Shown one piece after another: positions 5,205-10,551 of a stretch of 10,551 nt of DNA. A program made the translations under genes and the position numbers. The stretch is from Clostridium sp. UBA1056. Its GTDB lineage: Bacteria; Bacillota; Clostridia; Clostridiales; Clostridiaceae. The DNA is taken from the NCBI GenBank assembly GCA_002316385.1, contig DCDL01000064.1, positions 351 to 10,901 of the forward strand, in the 5' to 3' direction. Each line of letters begins with the position of its first letter. Within the stretch, counting starts at the first letter, position 1. The notes beneath the pieces are model-generated. The model was not told where the DNA came from and did no database searches. It saw only the letters and a program-made list of their open reading frames with translations.

Positions 5205-6827
5205 TTACTCCTCTAGCTTCTTTAATTCTTCATCAATAAGACTCTTATCTAATCTTTCAAATAAAACATGAAATTCACCTATATTTGTTTCGGATTTTAG
5301 CTTAATCTCTCTCCATGTGCTTTCTTCACAAGAAAACCAACTTTTAATTTTTGCTGAAGACTCAGGTAAAAATGGATTTAAAATATTTGCTATATTTATA
5401 ATAGCGTATAGGCAATTATAAATAGTATTACCACCCTTTTCATTCTCTTCTTTTATAGTGATCCACGGAGTTTCTTCATCAAAATATTTATTTATACTTC
5501 TTATAAAAGTAAATATTCTCTCTATAGCAACTTTCAAATTTCCTTCTTCAATATTTTTTCCAGTACTTTTATATAATTCTTCTATATCAGCTTTAATTGA
5601 TTCTTCCACTTTTCCTTTTGGGACATTACTATTAAAATATTTCTTAACAAATACTAAGGTTCTATTAACCAAATTTCCATAGGCTCCTAATAGCTCTCCA
5701 TTATTTTTATTTATAAACTCTCTCCATGAAAAGTCACTATCTCTTTTTTCAGGTCCATTTGCAATAAAGAAATATCTTATTAAATCGCTATTATATCTAT
5801 CTACTATATCAGGTATCCATACTGCCCAATTATTACTAGTAGATATTTTATTTCCTTCTAAAGTCACATATTCACTAGAAATAACCTTATCTGGATTTCT
5901 TTCTGGTCCTGTTCCTCTTAATAATGCTGGAAGTATAATGGTGTGAAACGGTATATTATCTTTTCCATGAATATAATAAGATATACTACTACTATTCCAA
6001 TAGTCACTAGCATTTTTATTATTCTCTTCTGCCCACTTCTCACTTACAGTTAAATATCCCAATACTGCATCAATCCATACATATACTTTTTTATCTTCAA
6101 AGCCTTCAATTGGTATATCTATCCCTATATCTAAATCTCTAGAAATAGCTCTATCTCTTAACCCTTCATTTAAATATCTCTCTGTACCATTTACCGCATT
6201 TATTCTCCAGTTCCCTCTAGATTTCTCCAAATGTTTTCTAAGACCTTTTTCAAAGGTAGATAATGCAAAGTATAATTGTTTAGTTGATTTTACCATGGGC
6301 TTACCACCACATAATTTACAATGTCTATTTTTAAGCTCTAAAGGGTCTAAAAGTGTTGAGCAATTGTCACACTGATCTCCTCGTGCAATATTATTGCAAT
6401 GTGGGCATATCCCCTCTACATATCTATCTGGTAAAAATTGATTGCAGTGCTCACAATAAACTTGTTCTACCTTTTTCTCATATATTAAGCCTTTTTCATA
6501 TAGATTTGTAATTATCTTTTGCACCTCTTCTTTATGATGATTATCATCAGTCCTGGAATAACAATCATAGCTGAAATTTAATTTATCAAAACAATACTTA
6601 AATTCCTCATGATATCTACTAGCTATAATCTCTGGTGGTACTCCTTCCTTTTTTCCTCTAATAGAAATAGGAGTTCCATGACAATCACTTCCTGATATAT
6701 ATAGCACCTCATCCCCCTTTGCTCTATAATATCTAGCTATTACATCTCCTGGTAATAGTGCTGCAATATGACCTATGTGTAATGAGCCATTGGCATATGG
6801 CCAAGCTCCTCCAATTAAAACATTCAT
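5205..6827 (-). CDS. metG: Methionyl-tRNA synthetase (short form)
   Basis: This class I aminoacyl-tRNA synthetase charges tRNA-Met. The 540-residue protein has the HIGH motif at 17-20, two zinc knuckles (Cys125/128/141/144 and Cys153/156/170/173), VWIDAVLGY at 250-258, a KMSKS loop written KISTS at 327-331, and an alpha-helical anticodon-binding domain from about 370. It lacks the C-terminal OB-fold tRNA-binding domain that lengthens many bacterial forms to about 640-680. KISTS followed by NNWAVW is typical of the archaeal-like MetRS branch found in some Firmicutes, not of the B. subtilis KMSKS type (inference from memory). AAAGGAGG stands 8 bases before the start. A Met T-box lies upstream, separated by a repeat-filled leader. 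Whether the genome has a second metG cannot be seen here. Confidence 0.95.
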   Translation of the reverse strand: MNVLIGGAWPYANGSLHIGHIAALLPGDVIARYYRAKGDEVLYISGSDCHGTPISIRGKKEGVPPEIIASRYHEEFKYCFDKLNFSYDCYSRTDDNHHKEEVQKIITNLYEKGLIYEKKVEQVYCEHCNQFLPDRYVEGICPHCNNIARGDQCDNCSTLLDPLELKNRHCKLCGGKPMVKSTKQLYFALSTFEKGLRKHLEKSRGNWRINAVNGTERYLNEGLRDRAISRDLDIGIDIPIEGFEDKKVYVWIDAVLGYLTVSEKWAEENNKNASDYWNSSSISYYIHGKDNIPFHTIILPALLRGTGPERNPDKVISSEYVTLEGNKISTSNNWAVWIPDIVDRYNSDLIRYFFIANGPEKRDSDFSWREFINKNNGELLGAYGNLVNRTLVFVKKYFNSNVPKGKVEESIKADIEELYKSTGKNIEEGNLKVAIERIFTFIRSINKYFDEETPWITIKEENEKGGNTIYNCLYAIINIANILNPFLPESSAKIKSWFSCEESTWREIKLKSETNIGEFHVLFERLDKSLIDEELKKLEE

Positions 6828-6892
6828 TTTATTATCCTCCTTTATACTATTTAATTCTTATCAGCTCAACCCAATCATAGATTTTAAGCCAT

Positions 6893-7028
6893 GTTGCTAA
6901 AGCAACTTTTTGCTTCGCTCTCGAGGAAACTCCTTTTCACATACGTTCTAAGGAATAAGTTCGAATAACTAAATCAAGATCTAGATTCTCACTTAAGTTT
7001 CACTTAACCAAATATAAAATTTGGAGTG
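6893..7028. repeat. Composite repeat, copy A (in the metG leader)
   Basis: Copy A opens with the hairpin GTTGCTAAAGCAAC (6893-6906) and continues through a GCTTCGCTCTC segment. Next is a stem around TTTTCACATACGTTCT with AACTCCTT and AAGGAATAAGTT arms, partly mispaired. It closes with a 31-bp module (6998-7028) identical to 7097-7127 in copy B, itself a hairpin with CCAAAT/ATTTGG arms. It has about 37 bp (6962-6997) that copy B lacks. The sequence is more GC-rich and more structured than its surroundings. Confidence 0.75.
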
Positions 7029-7030
7029 GT

Positions 7031-7133
7031 GTTGCTAAAGCAACTTTTCGCTTTGCTCTCAATTTACTCCTTTTCACATACGTTCTAAGGAGTAAATTTC
7101 ACTTAACCAAATATAAAATTTGGAGTGAAATTT
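7031..7133. repeat. Composite repeat, copy B (next to the T-box terminator)
   Basis: Copy B opens with the same GTTGCTAAAGCAAC hairpin (7031-7044). It then has a perfect 12-bp stem, AATTTACTCCTT at 7061-7072 with AAGGAGTAAATT at 7087-7098, around the same loop as copy A. Last is the shared 31-bp module at 7097-7127, whose arms are extended by AAATTTCACT and AGTGAAATTT (7095-7133). The paired changes in the 12-bp stem relative to copy A look like selection or gene conversion for folding. The copy ends only a few bases from the T-box terminator. Confidence 0.75.
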
Positions 7134-7136
7134 AAA

Positions 7137-7176
7137 AACTCCCGTTCCTAAGAAATTAATCTTAGGAACGAGAGTT
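7137..7176 (-). terminator. T-box regulated terminator of metG
   Basis: On the minus strand AACTCTCGTTCCTAAG (7176-7161) pairs with CTTAGGAACGGGAGTT (7152-7137): 16 pairs with one G-U and an 8-nt loop. TTTAAATTT follows. It stands directly after the T-box sequence. The antiterminator would compete for the 5' arm when uncharged tRNA binds. Confidence 0.9.
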
Positions 7177-7489
7177 AAAACTTCGTGTTACCATCCTACT
7201 TCATCTATATTTCACAATATAAACCTCTTCAAGTACGCTATAATCAAAAACTCATACAGAATTTATCCAAAGACTATGCTTAGATAATATCCTCTCATGA
7301 GAACTCTATTTTATAGTTATACTCTATCACTATTACGGGTGAACCCGTTGCAGCCTTAATATTAAAATCTCGGTGCACTGCTCCAAGGCCATTTTCCCCT
7401 TAATATCCTCTGCTTCTTCTCACCAATGAAAGCTCTCTGTAGGAGTATTCTTAAAGGTAATTTCCTCTTCCTTGCATTTAGCTAATATA
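7137..7489 (-). promoter_or_regulatory. T-box riboswitch, methionine type, controlling metG
   Basis: The leader runs from about 7489 to the terminator at 7137. Stem I shows AGAGAG (7438-7433) followed by the GGTGAGAA segment of the distal loop. A lower stem pairs CAAGG (about 7474) with CCTTG (7388-7384). Beside it, the specifier loop reads GAAAATGG, giving ATG at 7392-7390 as the specifier codon for methionine. The T-box itself is AGGATGGTAACACG (7197-7184). Its TGGT bulge would pair with ACCA, the 3' end expected of tRNA-Met. Specifier, bulge and the downstream gene agree. When uncharged tRNA-Met binds, the antiterminator forms and metG is read. The gap of about 310 nt between terminator and metG is unusual and filled by repeats. 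Confidence 0.92.
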
Positions 7490-7495
7490 GTTTTA

Positions 7496-7523
7496 ATTAT
7501 ATGTACATTTCTTAAATTGTCAA
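7496..7523 (-). promoter_or_regulatory. Consensus sigma-A promoter of the T-box/metG unit
   Basis: TTGACA (7523-7518) and TATAAT (7501-7496) are both perfect matches to consensus on the minus strand, with a 16-bp spacer. The predicted start is near 7489. The -35 lies 17 bp past the stop of the upstream DUF454 gene, so metG has its own promoter. Confidence 0.9.
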
Positions 7524-7539
7524 TTAAACTTTTAAAATA

Positions 7540-7914
7540 TTAACACTTAATAGTTTTTATTCTAAAGAAGAAATAATAATATTTAACTATTATCATAATA
7601 ACAATTATTCCCTTTACAACTAAACTATCTATAATTATCAATGGAAAGGCCATCATAAAATCTGCAAATAGTAATATAGTAATCTTTTGTTTTAATGTCA
7701 TAGCCCTTTCTCTTACAAAGCTTTCTAAGTGTTTTTTATATATTTTTGTACTCTTAAACCAACAGTCAAATCTCTCAGAACCTTTTACAAAACAAACAGA
7801 TGCCAGAAGTAAAAAAGGTGTAGTCGGAAGTACTGGTAATATGACTCCTATAGCTCCTAGAGAAAAACAAATTAGTCCTATAGATACGTATATAAACTTT
7901 TTGCATTTATTCAT
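7540..7914 (-). CDS. DUF454 (YbaN-like) small membrane protein
   Basis: This 124-residue integral membrane protein matches the DUF454/YbaN family. A first helix at about 7-26 leads to the hallmark PVLPTTPFLLLASVCFVKGS (27-46), followed by FDCWFKSTKIYKKHLESF. Two more helices lie at about 77-95 and 100-117. The family's function is not established. GGGAGGAG stands 7 bases before the start. It follows the wrecked ABC exporter gene by 35 bp and was probably its operon partner. Without an intact upstream gene its present promoter is unclear. The metG promoter begins 17 bp after its stop. Confidence 0.85.
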   Translation of the reverse strand: MNKCKKFIYVSIGLICFSLGAIGVILPVLPTTPFLLLASVCFVKGSERFDCWFKSTKIYKKHLESFVRERAMTLKQKITILLFADFMMAFPLIIIDSLVVKGIIVIMIIVKYYYFFFRIKTIKC

Positions 7915-7949
7915 AATAACTCCTCCCTAAATCCTAATATAAATAATCA

Positions 7950-8553
7950 TTAACTTATCAGTTGTTTATTTTCTAGCTTATATACTTTATTACATATAGT
8001 AGTAGTTGATTTTCTATGATAAATCAATAGAATCTCCCTTTATACTCCCCTCACCTTCAACCTCTTCTAATTGTGGCTTTTCATCAAGAATATTAAATAT
8101 TCTCTCGGCACATGCAAAGGTATGAAGTAGATTATTAGATAAATTACTTAATGCAACCACTGGTCCAAAGGCAGAAGCTATGATTACTAAAGCTAATATC
8201 ATCTCTATAAATTCTATACTTCCTATAGAATATAAACTAAACCCTAGTACAGTAAAAACTAATACTACTATCATTATAGTTATATCTGTTATAGCTATTA
8301 TTATTCTCTCATGTTTTTTAATCTCATACAAACTTTTATTTAATTTGATAGAATTCTCATGTATCCTATTAGCTCTTTCTTATCCATTATTAAATAAAAG
8401 TATTTCTTTAAGGCCTCTAAGTGAGTCTAAAATATAAGAGTTGCTTTCTCCAAAACCCTTTCTATACTTAGCACCCGTTTCTTTCGCCATGGATGAAGAT
8501 AAGTAAGGAATAAAGAATCCTACTATTATAAAAAATATTTCTCCAAATAAAAT
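7950..8553 (-). pseudogene. ABC exporter (fused permease/ATPase) with the ATPase domain deleted
   Basis: From 8553 down, the minus strand reads part of an ABC exporter transmembrane domain: FFIIVGFFIPYLSSS, AKETGAKYRKGFGESNSY, ILDSLRGLKEILLFNNG, a TAA at 8382-8380 where coding should continue, then ERANRIHENSIKLNK and onward to FGPVVALSNLSNNLLHTFA, CAERIFNILDE and GSIKGDSIDL. The next domain should be the ATP-binding domain with Walker A. Instead, after a frame change at about 8018, the sequence jumps to HRKSTTTICNKVYKLENKQ and LIS-stop (7952-7950). This is the H-loop His-Arg and the extreme C-terminus of the ATPase. Walker A, the signature motif and Walker B are gone. The N-terminal start is missing too. 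The layout resembles CydC/CydD-type exporters. Confidence 0.85.
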
Positions 8554-8589
8554 CTATTAAGCCTATACAGATAAATATATTTTTCAAAA

Positions 8590-8734
8590 ACAGAAAAAGC
8601 CTACCATTTTCATGGTAGACTTTCCTTGTCTGTGTCTTGTTTAATGTCTAGTTCTTTTAAAATTATAGGGAAATTTTAAATGAAACTAATTATATATTAA
8701 ATTATTAATATATAGCATAAGAAATTTGTCCTAC
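8590..8734 (-). ncRNA. Candidate small RNA between a promoter and a terminator
   Basis: No ORF longer than about 10 codons is present, yet a good promoter (8741-8768) and a clear terminator (8594-8623) bracket about 145 nt. The predicted RNA has an AT stem, ATATATTAA / TTAATATAT (around 8695-8715), an unstructured middle, and the terminator hairpin. It could be a small regulatory RNA. It could equally be a deletion scar that joined the promoter of one lost gene to the terminator of another. Confidence 0.35.
8594..8623 (-). terminator. Intrinsic terminator upstream of the ABC pseudogene
   Basis: On the minus strand AGTCTACCAT (8621-8612) pairs with ATGGTAGGCT (8607-8598) around a GAAA tetraloop with one G-U pair, extended by AA/TT to about 12 pairs. 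TTTTTCTG and then TTTTTG follow. The T-run direction is clear, so it ends transcripts coming from the right. Confidence 0.82.
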
Positions 8735-8740
8735 ATTGCT

Positions 8741-8768
8741 ATTATAATACAAAACAATAAAATTTCAA
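8741..8768 (-). promoter_or_regulatory. Promoter of the candidate 145-nt transcript
   Basis: TTGAAA (8768-8763) and TATAAT (8746-8741) stand 16 bp apart on the minus strand. The -10 is perfect and the -35 has five of six matches. The predicted start is near 8734. AT-rich DNA yields chance matches, so the support comes from the terminator about 110 bp downstream. Confidence 0.55.
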
Positions 8769-8900
8769 ATTATATCTTTCTATAATTTTTTTATTTTTTG
8801 TATTATGGCTATTTTATTCTAATATAATAACGTATACACTAATTTTTTTAAATTAACTATATTGATTTTTAAAAATATTACAGTATATTCTTAATTAGAA

Positions 8901-8928
8901 GAAGCCCATCTTTATCTGGATGAGCCCC
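8901..8928 (-). terminator. Likely terminator of the operator-controlled transcript
   Basis: On the minus strand GGGGCTCATC (8928-8919) pairs with GATGGGCTTC (8910-8901), 10 pairs including three G-U, with loop CAGATAAA. TTCTAATT follows. It is GC-rich against an AT background. The T-run is broken, so strength is uncertain. Confidence 0.6.
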
Positions 8929-8995
8929 TCCTATTTCAGGTTGATTTAAATAGCATAGGTTAACCATTCTATAGTTAAAGATTTTGTGAACATTA

Positions 8996-9076
8996 TTATT
9001 TCTTAGTGTAATCTAAAATTGTAAACAAATTTAATGTGAAAACTTTAATAAAACTTATATATTTTCTTGTCACCAT
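8996..9076 (-). CDS. Possible small ORF (26 codons) in the operator-controlled transcript
   Basis: ATG at 9076, or more likely GTG at 9073, is preceded by GAGAAGG; spacing is 2 bases for the ATG and about 5 for the GTG. The predicted peptide is MVTRKYISFIKVFTLNLF then TILDYTKK: basic ends around a hydrophobic middle, so it could touch a membrane. A second mini-frame starts 2 bases after its stop, giving MFTKSLTIEWLTYAI and ending at 8946 just before the terminator. I recognise neither. They may be real small peptides, leader peptides, or the two ends of a gene with its middle deleted. Confidence 0.3.
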   Translation of the reverse strand: MVTRKYISFIKVFTLNLFTILDYTKK

Positions 9077-9091
9077 AACCTTCTCTTGATT

Positions 9092-9106
9092 TGTAAACGT
9101 TTATCA
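9092..9106 (-). promoter_or_regulatory. cre-like / LacI-family operator
   Basis: TGTAAACGTTTATCA on the plus strand has a perfect 10-bp TAAACGTTTA core. It resembles the catabolite-response elements bound by CcpA and LacI-family sites in Firmicutes. It lies about +8 to +22 from the predicted start of the 9121-9148 promoter, where binding would block transcription. The right half deviates from the strict cre consensus. Confidence 0.5.
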
Positions 9107-9120
9107 AGCTTATTACTTAA

Positions 9121-9148
9121 AGTATAACATTGCTATATTTTATGTCAA
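9121..9148 (-). promoter_or_regulatory. Strong promoter with extended -10
   Basis: Minus-strand TTGACA (9148-9143), a 16-bp spacer, and TATACT (9126-9121) preceded by TG one base upstream. The -35 is perfect, the -10 five of six, and the extended -10 adds strength. The predicted start is about 9114. No ordinary gene follows, only about 220 nt to the terminator at 8901-8928. Confidence 0.72.
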
Positions 9149-9240
9149 TTCACTACACTAAAATTAAATGTTAATTTTATTTTACATAGTATATTTTATG
9201 CATATGTTATTAACTTCATATCAATTTATTAGTGTCTATT

Positions 9241-9345
9241 TTACTCTTTAAGTAAGTTATTTTCTATTACCTCTTTAGCTGCTGAATAATTTTCAGAGCC
9301 ACTTGTTCCCACTGCTTTATCAAATATAAAAGATAATTGAGATTC
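9241..9345 (-). pseudogene. 3' end of an unrecognised protein gene
   Basis: The minus strand is open from 9345 to TAA at 9243-9241 and reads ESQLSFIFDKAVGTSGSE then NYSAAKEVIENNLLKE. The composition and helical ending look like genuine coding sequence, but there is no start codon or ribosome binding site. A stop (9348-9346) lies immediately upstream in frame. The rest of the gene is not visible in 9346-9535, so this is best read as the last 34 codons of a lost gene. GTSGS followed by a C-terminal helix faintly recalls flavodoxin-like folds. I would not name it. Confidence 0.5.
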
Positions 9346-9390
9346 TTAATGATGAATTTTATTATTTAAACAAATAAATAATAAAGCTCA

Positions 9391-9496
9391 TTTACATATG
9401 TTGCATATGATAGTAAAATTCTAATAGATATAGTTAACTATTTTAAAATATATTCATAGTTATCATGAATATATTTGTAATTATTTAAATTATAAT
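9391..9496 (+). promoter_or_regulatory. Palindrome-rich promoter region of the EamA permease
   Basis: A perfect TATAAT lies at 9491-9496, 40 bp before the start codon, with no good -35. In its place is the right arm of a perfect 12-bp inverted repeat, AAATATATTCAT 9446-9457 / ATGAATATATTT 9465-9476, with a 7-nt spacer. Further up are ATAGTTAACTAT (9430-9441, perfect palindrome) and two CATATG boxes (9395-9400, 9404-9409). A repeat covering the -35 is the layout of a repressor operator. The regulator is unknown. Confidence 0.5.
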
Positions 9497-9535
9497 TACA
9501 CAAGCTTTAAATGTGCAAAGGGGATTATTTAAATT

Positions 9536-10462
9536 ATGAATGAAAAAGATATTTTTCAAAAGAACAGTGTTATTCTATCATTAGCTTTATTATGCACTTT
9601 ACTTTGGGGAAGTGCCTATCCATCTATAAAAATTGGTTACTCTCTATTTTCTATAGGTGAAAATGATATTTTTGGTAAGCTTCTATTTGCAGGTAATAGA
9701 TTTGCTTTAGCAGGTATTTTAGTAATTTTATTAACTTGGATAATTCAGAAGAAGTTTCCATTGCCTAAGAGACAAGCTTTAGGGCCTATTGCCCTACTTG
9801 GCTTTATTCAAACTACTTTAGAGTATTTATTCTTCTACATAGGACTTTCACATACTACTGGAGTTAAGGGATCTATCCTAAATGCTACTGCAACCTTTAT
9901 TGCCGTAATTCTTGCCCATTTTGTATATTCTGATGATAAATTAAATACTCAAAAGGTTCTAGGATGTATTATAGGCTTTATGGGAATAGTTATAATTAAC
10001 TTAGGTGGTGAATTTGGAAGTGGCTTTAGCTTTACTGGTGAAGGATTCATTATTCTTGCCGCTGCTTCCTTTGCAATAGGATCTCTTATCAGTAAAGAAG
10101 CTGCTAAAAGAGAAGACAGTATGATAGTCACAGGATGGCAACTGCTATTTGGAGGAATTTTACTTGTAATTATAGGTGTTCTTGGAGGTGCAAAATTTTC
10201 TATACCATCTACTGAAGCTATGTTACTACTTTTCTACCTTGCTATTCTTTCTTCAGTAGCTTTTACTCTATGGACTATGCTATTAAAGCATAATAATGTA
10301 GGAAAGGTTTCTATATACAACTTTTTAACTCCTATATTTGGTGTTTTCCTTTCTGCCATATTCTTAAAAGAATCAATTTGGCATTGGAAAAACCTATTAG
10401 CCCTTGTATTAGTTTGTATTGGAATTTATATTGTAAATAGGCCTACAGCTGAAAATAATTAA
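9536..10462 (+). CDS. EamA/DMT family permease
   Basis: This 308-residue inner-membrane transporter of the drug/metabolite transporter superfamily is the usual family length. Ten membrane helices can be placed at about 11-29, 49-70, 81-102, 113-131, 139-157, 168-187, 197-216, 226-250, 257-277 and 286-301, forming two EamA repeats (about 12-157 and 169-302). Family cues are LLWGSAYPSIKIG in helix 1, NATATFIAVILAHFVY ahead of the first repeat's end, GxxGIVIIN, and NFLTPIFGVFLSAIFLKE in the second repeat. Substrates in this family range from amino acids to nucleotides and toxic compounds; none can be picked here. AAAGGGG lies about 12 bases before the start, slightly far. It is monocistronic, with its own terminator. 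Confidence 0.92.
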   Translation: MNEKDIFQKNSVILSLALLCTLLWGSAYPSIKIGYSLFSIGENDIFGKLLFAGNRFALAGILVILLTWIIQKKFPLPKRQALGPIALLGFIQTTLEYLFFYIGLSHTTGVKGSILNATATFIAVILAHFVYSDDKLNTQKVLGCIIGFMGIVIINLGGEFGSGFSFTGEGFIILAAASFAIGSLISKEAAKREDSMIVTGWQLLFGGILLVIIGVLGGAKFSIPSTEAMLLLFYLAILSSVAFTLWTMLLKHNNVGKVSIYNFLTPIFGVFLSAIFLKESIWHWKNLLALVLVCIGIYIVNRPTAENN

Positions 10463-10487
10463 ATAAAAAATATAGACTCAAGGATAA

Positions 10488-10519
10488 AAAAATAACTCTG
10501 AAATATCAGAGTTATTTTT
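10488..10519 (+). terminator. Intrinsic terminator of the EamA permease gene
   Basis: AAAAATAACTCTGA (10488-10501) pairs perfectly with TCAGAGTTATTTTT (10506-10519) around an AATA loop, 25 bp past the stop codon. The T-run is part of the 3' arm. The matching A-run on the 5' side lets it work in both directions. Confidence 0.9.
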
Positions 10520-10551
10520 ATAAATTAATTAAGGCACGTGAAAATAAATAA

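Noticed and set aside
6893..7133. The repeated blocks as a CRISPR array
   Set aside because: There are only two copies, the modules differ in length and order of spacing, each module folds as its own hairpin, and no cas gene is nearby.
8014..8331. A 105-residue membrane protein gene
   Set aside because: The same frame continues as ABC exporter sequence upstream of the supposed ATG, interrupted by one stop. It is an internal piece of a pseudogene.
8878..9018. A 43-codon open frame on the minus strand (ending in LLLIKNIL)
   Set aside because: It has no start with a ribosome binding site and runs through the hairpin that is better read as a terminator.
9949..10131. Minus-strand ORF inside the EamA gene, and other overlapping frames such as 455-715, 3834-4061 and 5458-5682
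   Set aside because: They are antisense shadows of well-supported genes, without ribosome binding sites or family features.

Overview
The window is strongly AT-rich, has short intergenic gaps and strong GGAGG-type ribosome binding sites, and carries a T-box leader ahead of a methionyl-tRNA synthetase gene. This points to a low-GC Firmicute, most likely Clostridium in the strict sense. That assignment rests on style and gene families, not on a match I could run. Most genes lie on the minus strand. The two plus-strand genes are an Lrp/AsnC regulator and an EamA permease.

Layout. 1-423 has no convincing gene but a dense set of AT palindromes. 424-1423 is a divergent pair: a carboxymuconolactone decarboxylase/AhpD-like gene (-) and an Lrp/AsnC regulator (+), sharing a 136-bp promoter gap. 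1565-2470 is a decayed molybdenum-cofactor operon (-): a moaA 3' remnant, a full-length moaC with unusual changes at conserved positions, and a frameshifted, truncated MOSC-domain gene. 2687-2840 holds a gene-free structured element with nested hairpins and an H-type pseudoknot. 2896-3480 is an MgtC/SapB membrane protein (-). 3704-4994 holds two tandem HAD phosphatase paralogues about 60% identical (-). 5205-7523 is the metG unit (-): a consensus promoter, a Met-type T-box with terminator, a two-copy composite repeat lodged in the leader, then metG. 7540-7914 is a DUF454/YbaN membrane protein (-). 7950-8553 is an ABC exporter pseudogene (-) whose ATPase domain has been deleted except for the H-loop and tail. 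8590-9150 has no ordinary gene but two promoter-to-terminator units (-) of about 145 and 220 nt, the second with a CcpA/LacI-type operator just after its start. 9241-9345 is the 3' end of an unrecognised gene (-). 9536-10462 is an EamA/DMT permease (+) with a palindrome-rich promoter and a clean terminator.

The genes do not form one pathway. The common theme is erosion: four separate places keep the ends or signals of genes that are otherwise gone (moaA, MOSC, the ABC exporter, the 9241-9345 remnant), and the 220-nt unit may be a fifth. The intact genes are housekeeping or accessory: Met-tRNA charging under uncharged-tRNA control, two phosphatases, and transport or membrane proteins. The items most worth following up are the pseudoknotted element at 2751-2837, the Moco operon decay with a possibly inactive MoaC, the composite repeat between the T-box and metG, and the two candidate small transcripts.
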